Origin: JAJFFW01 sp039187035
GTDB taxonomy: Bacteria > Pseudomonadota > Alphaproteobacteria > Caulobacterales > Parvularculaceae
Reading direction: 5' to 3'
DNA: 64,000 nt
Assembly (NCBI GenBank): GCA_039187035.1
Contig: JBCCZS010000001.1
Location: 1-64,000 of the forward strand
Part shown: positions 58,632 to 64,000 of the stretch, one piece after another
Numbering within the stretch: position 1 is the stretch's first letter
Layout: each line of letters opens with the position of its first letter
Program-made: the position numbers and the translations under genes
Notes under the pieces: model-generated
The model's database searches: none
Seen by the model: the letters and a program-made list of their open reading frames with translations, nothing else
Told to the model about the DNA's origin: nothing

Positions 58632-60056
58632 TTACGATTCGTCCGCGGGCGCGTCGGTCTCGGGTTCTTTTGGCGCGTCGCGGAAGCCGCCGTCCATTTC
58701 GCTCGCCATGTACAAAAACGCGGCCCAAGCGGCGACGTTCTGGCGGAGGTCGTCGAGCGCGACTTTGTCGAACGTGTCGTCGGGCGTGTGGTGGAGATCG
58801 AAATAGTCCCAGCCGTCCTGGCGCAGAGAGACGGCCGGCACGCCGGAGAGCCGCAGCGGGATGACGTCCGGCCCGCCGGAGGCCTCGTTGTTTCCCGGCG
58901 CGACGCCGAGCCGGCGCAAGCCCGCGGCCATCGCCGCGCCCTTCGGCAGCGCGCTCTCGCCGAACCGTGTTTGGAATTGCCAGACCCGCCCGGCGCCGAA
59001 ATCGGATTCGCTGGCGACGACGTGCTTGTCGAGTTCGTCTTTGTGGTCCTTTGCGTAGGCCCGCGCGCCGTGTAGCCCGACTTCCTCAGCACCCCAAAGA
59101 ATAATGCGGATCGTGCGTTTCGGTTTGCCCGCGACGTCGCGCACGAGTTTCGCGGCGGCCATCGTGATCGCGACGCCCGCCCCGTCGTCGACGGCGCCGG
59201 TGCCGAGGTCCCAGCTGTCGAGGTGGCCGCCGATGACGATCAATTCGTCCGTTTCCCCTGGAATCTCGCCGATGACGTTGCCGGAAGGCGCCGCGACTTT
59301 CGTTTCCACCGCCACGTCGACGCGCACGGTCACAGGGCCGTCCGCGCGCTCGATCGCGCGCGCCAATTGATCGGCGTCCGGATTGGATAGAGCGAGCGCC
59401 GGCGGCTTGCCGCCGGTCGGCGCGTACCGCATTTGCCCGGTGTGGGGAAAGCGGCGGGCGTCGGTGCCCACCGAACGAATAAGCGCAGCGACCGCGCCGC
59501 GCTTGCCGGCCTCCACGGCCGCGCCCGAGCGCTTGGCGACCGCTTGGCTGTAGCCGGAGCCGTCTTGCGTGCGCGTCATCAACTCGTCGACGAAGACGAT
59601 CTTCCCTTCAAGGCCTTCGGCGGGCGCGGCCTGCAGCGCCGGCAACGTCTCGAACCGGACGACTTCGCCGACGACGCCGCCTTCCGGCGTCGGCGTCGAG
59701 CCGCCGAGCGCCGTGACGGTGAGCGCTTGCGGGAAGGGGCTGACGATCGCCGCGCTTTCGCTGACGCGCGACCAATAGGGAATGGTGAACGGCTCTATGC
59801 GGATGTTTTCAAAACCGAAGGCCTGCATTTTGGCGACGCCCCAGTCGCGCGCGCGGGCCTCCGCGGGCGAGCCGGCGAGGCGCGGGCCGACTTCGGTCGT
59901 TAGGCTCTCAAGGACCTCGAGCGCGACCGCGTCTTTGAGGCCCTCGTCGATAAGCCTATCGACCGTCTCCATCTGCGCGTCGGACAAAAACGGTTCGTCG
60001 GCGGTTGCGACGCCGAGGCTCGTTGCGGCGACGAGGGCGAAGAGCAAAATCCGCAT
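58632..60056 (-). CDS. Exported M28 family zinc aminopeptidase with PA-type insert
   Basis: 474 residues from ATG 60056, chosen because AAAGG lies 9 nt upstream whereas the alternative ATG at 60065 abuts it. Signal peptide MRILLFALVAATSLGVATA. The two-zinc site is visible: GGHLDSWDLGTGAVDDGAG (His, Asp), WGAEEVGLHGARAY (catalytic and ligand Glu), ESDFGAG (Asp) and FDLHHTPDDTFDKV (His). A protease-associated-like insert lies at about 130-240 (GLEGKIVFVDELMTRTQDGSGYS). Probably a periplasmic di- or aminopeptidase. The last 15 residues are acidic and Pro-rich. It is downstream of the GNAT gene on the same strand by 15 bp. Confidence 0.9.
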   Translation of the reverse strand: MRILLFALVAATSLGVATADEPFLSDAQMETVDRLIDEGLKDAVALEVLESLTTEVGPRLAGSPAEARARDWGVAKMQAFGFENIRIEPFTIPYWSRVSESAAIVSPFPQALTVTALGGSTPTPEGGVVGEVVRFETLPALQAAPAEGLEGKIVFVDELMTRTQDGSGYSQAVAKRSGAAVEAGKRGAVAALIRSVGTDARRFPHTGQMRYAPTGGKPPALALSNPDADQLARAIERADGPVTVRVDVAVETKVAAPSGNVIGEIPGETDELIVIGGHLDSWDLGTGAVDDGAGVAITMAAAKLVRDVAGKPKRTIRIILWGAEEVGLHGARAYAKDHKDELDKHVVASESDFGAGRVWQFQTRFGESALPKGAAMAAGLRRLGVAPGNNEASGGPDVIPLRLSGVPAVSLRQDGWDYFDLHHTPDDTFDKVALDDLRQNVAAWAAFLYMASEMDGGFRDAPKEPETDAPADES

Positions 60057-60071
60057 GGAGATCATCCTTTA

Positions 60072-60602
60072 TTAGGCGCCGAATCGGGCGAGCCATTCGG
60101 TCCGGTCGGCGGCCCACACTTCGAGCGTAAATTTCCAAAAGTCGAATTTTTCGTCCGTGCGCGTCTCGCCGATTTTGCGCGCGACGGCCTGGCTGTTGAC
60201 GTTGGTCGGCTCGATGACCGAGATGATGCGGTCCAGCTCGGGGAATTTGGCAAACGTCCATCGCACGGCGGCGACCGCCGCTTCGGGTGCGTAGCCTTTA
60301 CCCCAATGCTCGCGCGCGACGCCCCAACCGCACTCTAGCGCCGGCCACCCTTCCGGAAACCACGGGCCGACCCGCCCGACCCAGTCGCCGGTCGCCGTTT
60401 CAACGACGGAGAAAAAGCCGTAGCCGCGGATCGACCAATGGCCGATATAAGACGCCGCGCTGCGCCATTCGTCGGCGCGCGCGCGCGGAAGCCCCTCGGG
60501 CGCCAACGTCGCGGCGACGTCCGGATGCGCCATCATCGCCATATGGGGCTCGACGTCGTCCGGGCCGAACGGGCGCAGGGTCAATCGGTCCGTATGCAAC
60601 AT
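60072..60602 (-). CDS. GNAT-family N-acetyltransferase (RimJ/RimL-like)
   Basis: 176 residues. DRLTLRPFGPDDVEPHMAMMAHPDVAATL, then WSIRGYGFFSVVETATGDWVGRVGPWFPEGWPALECGWGVAREHWGKGYAPEAAVAAVRWTF (the acetyl-CoA-binding V/G-x-x-x-x-G-x-G/A region) and IISVIEPTNVNSQAVARKIG are typical of RimJ/RimL-type enzymes acetylating protein N-termini or small amines. ATG 60602 is used. A TTG at 60629 would overlap the glycosyltransferase stop (TTGA) and add nine residues, which is also possible and would imply coupling. Confidence 0.88.
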   Translation of the reverse strand: MLHTDRLTLRPFGPDDVEPHMAMMAHPDVAATLAPEGLPRARADEWRSAASYIGHWSIRGYGFFSVVETATGDWVGRVGPWFPEGWPALECGWGVAREHWGKGYAPEAAVAAVRWTFAKFPELDRIISVIEPTNVNSQAVARKIGETRTDEKFDFWKFTLEVWAADRTEWLARFGA

Positions 60603-60625
60603 GTCGGTCACGCGCGGGCGTCCGT

Positions 60626-61801
60626 TCAAGCGGCGGCGCGCCGTTCGATCAGGGATCGGGCGATCGCCTCGACGCGTTCGGCATTATGGGCCCAGGTGAG
60701 CTTGCGGCGCAACAAGGTCTCCCGGGCCGCCGCGCCGAGCCGCGCGCGCAAGCCGTCGTCGTCAATCAGTGCAGCGAGCGCGCGGGGTAAGGCGTCCTGG
60801 TCCGCGGGGTCGAACAAGACGGCGTCCTCGCCGTCGGTCAGCGTTTCTTGGATATTCGCTTGCGCAGGCGCGAGGATCGGCTTGGCGGCCGCCATATATT
60901 CAAAGAGCTTTAGCGGGGAGGCGTAGGCGACCGACGCCGGCTGCAGGGCGATGTCGAAAGCGGCGACGTGCTCGGGCATCGCGTCGCGTTGGACGACGCC
61001 GGTGACGGTGAACCGCTCGGCGAGCCCGGCGGCGGCCGCTTGGCGCGTCAACGCCTCGCGTGCGGGCCCGTCGCCGACGAGCAAGAGGTGGAGATCGTCG
61101 CGGTCGCTCCTCGCCATGAAGGTCAGTATACGGTCAACGCCGTGCCAGTCGCGTACAAAGCCGGTGAAGCCGAGAACGAGACGGTCGCCGAGCCCGTACG
61201 CCTCTCGGATCGCCGCGCCGTTCGCCGGCGCCAGAAAATCGTCGTCGACGCCGTTTTGAATGACGGTGACGCGGTCGGGCGCAACGCCGAGCGCGGTCGC
61301 TTTTGCTGCGAGGACGCCGGTGACCGGCAACACCGCGTCGGCGGCGCGCCATAGGCCCGCTTCGCTCCAATGCGCGACAGGCCGCAGCGCGAGGCCGCCA
61401 TTCGTCGCGCGCTCATCTGCGAGCGGGGCGTTGACCTCTAGGATGAACGGCAGCCCGCGTGCGCGCGCAAACCGCGCGCCCGCATGGTAAAAAAGGTTGT
61501 AGCGCTCATAAAGAACGTCCACAGACGGAAGGCTCGCCGCGACGCGCGCGAGCCGCCGGTACCCGACCGCCGAATAGCCGAGCTCGGCCGCTTCATAAAG
61601 CGCGGCCGCCGGCCAGGCGCGCGCTGCGGCCCCGCCGCGACCGGCCGCATCCAGCCGGCGCGTGGCGGCGCGATCCCCGTCTTCGCCGGGTCCGCAAATG
61701 GCGACCGGGCAGCCGCGCGCGCGCAAGGCGTCGGTGAGAGCGCGGATGTGGACATATTGACCGTCCGCGGACCGGGTCCTGTGCGAATAAAGAATCTGCA
61801 T
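60626..61801 (-). CDS. Glycosyltransferase family 4 (GT-B fold)
   Basis: 391 residues. QILYSHRTRSADGQYVHIRALTDALRARG is the N-terminal GT-B domain with the Gly-rich loop replaced by SADGQYVH. PDRVTVIQNGVDDDFLAP, LVLGFTGFVRDWHGVDRIL, LLLVGDGPAREAL and PASVAYASPLKLFEYMAAAKPILAPAQANIQETLTDG are the nucleotide-sugar-binding half, including the Glu of the E-x7-E type motif. It transfers a sugar from a nucleotide donor to an unknown acceptor. ATG 61801 begins the conserved strand; the extension to 61864 does not. It leads a minus-strand unit with the GNAT and M28 genes. Confidence 0.88.
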   Translation of the reverse strand: MQILYSHRTRSADGQYVHIRALTDALRARGCPVAICGPGEDGDRAATRRLDAAGRGGAAARAWPAAALYEAAELGYSAVGYRRLARVAASLPSVDVLYERYNLFYHAGARFARARGLPFILEVNAPLADERATNGGLALRPVAHWSEAGLWRAADAVLPVTGVLAAKATALGVAPDRVTVIQNGVDDDFLAPANGAAIREAYGLGDRLVLGFTGFVRDWHGVDRILTFMARSDRDDLHLLLVGDGPAREALTRQAAAAGLAERFTVTGVVQRDAMPEHVAAFDIALQPASVAYASPLKLFEYMAAAKPILAPAQANIQETLTDGEDAVLFDPADQDALPRALAALIDDDGLRARLGAAARETLLRRKLTWAHNAERVEAIARSLIERRAAA

Positions 61802-61970
61802 CGTTGCTCGTGCGCCTTGCTGAACCGTTCGCGTGAAACTGAAGCGGTTGGCCGGACCCGGCAACGCTTCCTCAATTCGCCGATCGCGCGAACGTTACGG
61901 TCTTGTAATCGCGCGCGCGCCGCAACAAGCTCGGCGACGTGGGGGGCGTGAACAGCGTGAGGAGTTCGCT

Positions 61971-62411
61971 ATGACGAGGGTCCGCGCTTTAGCCGGTCTC
62001 GGGCTCGCCGTGGGGGCGGCGGTTTGGACGACGGGCGTCACGCACGAGGCGCGTGCGCATGATCCGGCGGTTCGCGTGTTCCTCGGGGCGACCGAGCTGA
62101 AATCCGGGCACGACCCGCAGCTCGATTGCAAGACGGAACATGGCGTGCGCGTTTGCGCCTGGGCGCGCGCGGCGATCACGAGCCCGATCGCCGCGCCGCC
62201 CCTCGGCGCGGCCGCGCTCGACGATCGCCTCGCCGGACGCGAGCCCGTCCGGGTTCGCCGCGAGGTCGTGATCGTCGAGAAGCGCGTGATTGAGCGCCGC
62301 TACCACCCGCCGCGGCGGCTGCGCAGCCAGGGTTTCTGGTCGGGCAAGGGCCCGCGCTCCAAGCGGTTCACGCAGGGCTTCTTCTCAGACCGCGTCGCCG
62401 CCGAACGCTGA
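61971..62411 (+). CDS. Small exported basic protein of unknown function
   Basis: 146 residues behind GAGGAG. Signal peptide about 1-29 (GLGLAVGAAVWTTGVTHEARAH). The mature part carries a Cys pair (DCKTEHGVRVCAWARAA), then a very basic C-terminus (REVVIVEKRVIERRYHPPRRLRSQGFWSGKGPRSKRF). No family recognised. The Arg/Lys-rich tail might contact murein, LPS or nucleic acid. It is divergent from the glycosyltransferase gene and convergent with mdh. Confidence 0.65.
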   Translation: MTRVRALAGLGLAVGAAVWTTGVTHEARAHDPAVRVFLGATELKSGHDPQLDCKTEHGVRVCAWARAAITSPIAAPPLGAAALDDRLAGREPVRVRREVVIVEKRVIERRYHPPRRLRSQGFWSGKGPRSKRFTQGFFSDRVAAER

Positions 62412-62456
62412 CCGCCGCCGATCGCCGACGGTGCAAGTACCTAGAGCGGCGCGGCT

Positions 62457-63419
62457 TTAGCCGAGCGCCGGCTGCAGCTTCACGCAGGCCTCGACCAAGT
62501 CTTCGACCGCGGCGACCGAGTGGTCGAACATCGCTTTCTCGGCGTCGGTAAACGAGACTTCGACGATGCGTTCCGCGCCGTCCGATCCGATAACGATCGG
62601 CACGCCGACATAGCGGTCGGTGACGCCGTATTGCCCGTCCAAATAGGCGGCGCACGGAACGACGAGCTTTTTGTCTTTCAAGTAGCTCTCGGCCATCTGG
62701 ATCGCCGAGGCGGCCGGTGCGTAATAGGCCGAGCCGGATTTCAGTAGGCTGACGATCTCGCCCCCGCCTTTGCGGGTGCGGTCGACGATGGCGTCGAGCT
62801 TGTCTTGCGTCGTCCAGCCCATCTCGACGAGATCGGAAAGCGGGATGCCGGCGACCGTCGAATAGCGCGTCAGCGGCACCATCGTGTCGCCGTGGCCGCC
62901 GAGGACGAACGCCGTCACGCTTTCGACCGATACGTTGAATTCTTCGGCGAGGAAGAGGCGGAAGCGCGCGGAATCCAAAATGCCGGCCATGCCGACGACT
63001 TTTTGCTTGGGCAGCCCCGAAAACTTCTGCAGCGCCCAAACCATCGCGTCGAGCGGGTTCGTAATGCAGATGACGAACGCGTTCGGCGCGTATTGCGCGA
63101 TCCCTTCGCCGACCGATTTCATGACGTTGAGGTTGATGCCGACGAGGTCGTCGCGGCTCATGCCGGGTTTGCGCGGCACGCCCGCCGTCACGATGCACAC
63201 GTCGGCGCCGGCGATGTCTTTGTAGTCCTGCGTGCCCGAAAGCGCGCTGTCATAGCCGTCGATCGGCGAGGACTGCGCGATGTCGAGCCCTTTGCCTTCC
63301 GGGATCCCTTCGGCGATGTCGAACAAGACGACGTCGCCCAGCTCTTTTTGCGCGGCGATGTGGGCGAGGGTGCCGCCGATCATGCCGGAGCCGATCAGGG
63401 CGATTTTGGTGCGGGCCAT
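62457..63419 (-). CDS. mdh: Malate dehydrogenase (LDH-like, alphaproteobacterial type)
   Basis: 320 residues. KIALIGSGMIGGTLAHIAAQKELGDVVLFDI is the NAD+-binding start. TAGVPRKPGMSRDDLVGINL holds the substrate-binding Arg pair, ITNPLDAMVWALQKFSGLP the Asn/Asp region, and FVLGGHGDTMVPLTRYS the catalytic His. Arg in the RKPGMSR loop and the Met/Val pattern indicate malate rather than lactate. The enzyme oxidises malate to oxaloacetate in the TCA cycle. ATG 63419 has AAGGAG nine nt upstream; the frame open to 63464 does not match the family. In many alphaproteobacteria sucCD follow mdh, but here the convergent exported protein follows. Confidence 0.95.
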   Translation of the reverse strand: MARTKIALIGSGMIGGTLAHIAAQKELGDVVLFDIAEGIPEGKGLDIAQSSPIDGYDSALSGTQDYKDIAGADVCIVTAGVPRKPGMSRDDLVGINLNVMKSVGEGIAQYAPNAFVICITNPLDAMVWALQKFSGLPKQKVVGMAGILDSARFRLFLAEEFNVSVESVTAFVLGGHGDTMVPLTRYSTVAGIPLSDLVEMGWTTQDKLDAIVDRTRKGGGEIVSLLKSGSAYYAPAASAIQMAESYLKDKKLVVPCAAYLDGQYGVTDRYVGVPIVIGSDGAERIVEVSFTDAEKAMFDHSVAAVEDLVEACVKLQPALG

Positions 63420-63509
63420 TGGGGCGTTCTCCTTGAGGCGGGTTCGGAGAGCCCTGTAGCGCATCCGCCAGGGTCGAAAAAGCGCGCGGCCGCGGCGAAA
63501 CGCAGTTCG

Positions 63510-64000
63510 TCAGAACGCTTTGATTAGCGAGATCAGCGCCGTCGACTGGACGTACGGCGCGCCGCCGATCGTCAAGGTCGCGCCGGCCGGGTCCGTCGCC
63601 TGAAACTCAAGGTCGCGGGTGCGCAGATAGTTGATCTCGGCGCTGAGCTTCAAGGTCGGCGAAAGATCGTAGGTCAGGCCCGCTTTGGCTTGGTAAGCGA
63701 ACGCCCAGTCCGACGCCGCGTCAAAGCCGGTATCCATGAAGTTCGTCACGCGCGCGCCGCCGACGCCGACGCCGATAAACGGCGTGAAGCGCGTGTCGTT
63801 GTCGAAATCGTAGATCACGTTCGACATGAGGATATGCGCGTTGACGTCGTCGTCGATCGGCGGCTGGACCACGGCCGTGGTGACGCCGTCAATGTCGACC
63901 GACTCGTAGGCGTTGGACGTGAAGCGATACTCAAGTTCGGTGCGGAACCCGCTCGGATACTTAAAGCCCACGGCCCCGCCGATCGCGAGGCTATTGTCAA
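63510..64000 (-). CDS. Outer-membrane beta-barrel protein, cut by the window edge
   Basis: At least 163 residues; the 5' end lies beyond position 64000. The frame continues upstream of the apparent GTG at 63971 as DNSLAIGGAVGFKYPSGFRTELEYRF. Alternating strands (VIYDFDNDTRFTPFIGVGVGGARVTNF, FAYQAKAGLTYDLSPTLKLSAEINYLRTRDLEF) and the terminal ALISLIKAF with C-terminal Phe indicate an eight-stranded OmpA/opacity-type barrel. Such proteins are surface-exposed, structural or adhesive. Independent of mdh, 90 bp away on the same strand. Confidence 0.82.
   Translation of the reverse strand, partial: DNSLAIGGAVGFKYPSGFRTELEYRFTSNAYESVDIDGVTTAVVQPPIDDDVNAHILMSNVIYDFDNDTRFTPFIGVGVGGARVTNFMDTGFDAASDWAFAYQAKAGLTYDLSPTLKLSAEINYLRTRDLEFQATDPAGATLTIGGAPYVQSTALISLIKAF

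Overview
The window is GC-rich, gene-dense chromosomal DNA from an aerobic, Gram-negative heterotroph. Five TonB-dependent outer-membrane receptors, two FecI/FecR-type sigma/anti-sigma pairs, periplasmic PQQ enzymes, a MipA-type porin and an alphaproteobacterial-style malate dehydrogenase point to an alphaproteobacterium of the Parvularculales/Caulobacterales type. That placement is inferred from gene content only. I saw no rRNA, tRNA, CRISPR array, intact insertion sequence or prophage.

Layout. 0-4.9 kb: sigma factor, FecR-like regulator and STN-type TonB receptor, followed by a decayed sulfotransferase gene. 5-10.7 kb: a secreted protein, an alkaline-phosphatase-fold-like protein, an aldehyde dehydrogenase and a quinone-oxidoreductase-like enzyme. 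10.8-14.5 kb: a siderophore-type TonB receptor and an exported M24 peptidase. 14.9-19.2 kb: a two-component system facing, across a 38-bp perfect palindrome, a flavin amine oxidase whose domain order is circularly permuted, then a MipA/OmpV protein. 19.4-23.5 kb: an NlpC/P60 wall hydrolase with a long acidic linker and an M24 peptidase with altered metal ligands. 23.9-38.8 kb: what looks like one catabolic locus, with two TonB receptors bracketing two PQQ enzymes (GDH-like and polyvinyl-alcohol-dehydrogenase-like), a TPR/2OG-Fe(II) oxygenase, a small ABM-fold protein, a two-gene 2-oxoacid/acetoin dehydrogenase E1, two short-chain dehydrogenases and a cupin related to C-C-cleaving dioxygenases. 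39.3-43.7 kb: a second sigma/FecR/STN-receptor triad. 44.4-46.7 kb: a three-gene unit of flavoprotein with Cys-rich tail, ACR3-like transporter and 73-residue protein. 47.2-51.1 kb: a C45 acyltransferase, SbtB and SbtA (bicarbonate uptake and its PII-like regulator) and a CobW-type GTPase. 51.4-56.7 kb: a complete Opp-type peptide importer. 57.0-64.0 kb: PBP4-type carboxypeptidase, M28 peptidase, GNAT acetyltransferase, glycosyltransferase, a small exported protein, malate dehydrogenase and a cut-off outer-membrane barrel.

Points worth most attention: (1) the circularly permuted amine oxidase and the palindrome in front of it; (2) a 7-bp-stem hairpin with two compensatory base-pair changes at the same distance ahead of both STN receptors; (3) an AT-rich motif shared by separate promoter regions of the 23.7-38.9 kb locus; (4) the flavoprotein ending in CCDGECEC, overlapped by an ACR3-like transporter gene. 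Gene starts were chosen from Shine-Dalgarno spacing, overlaps and family alignment from memory. No database search was run.
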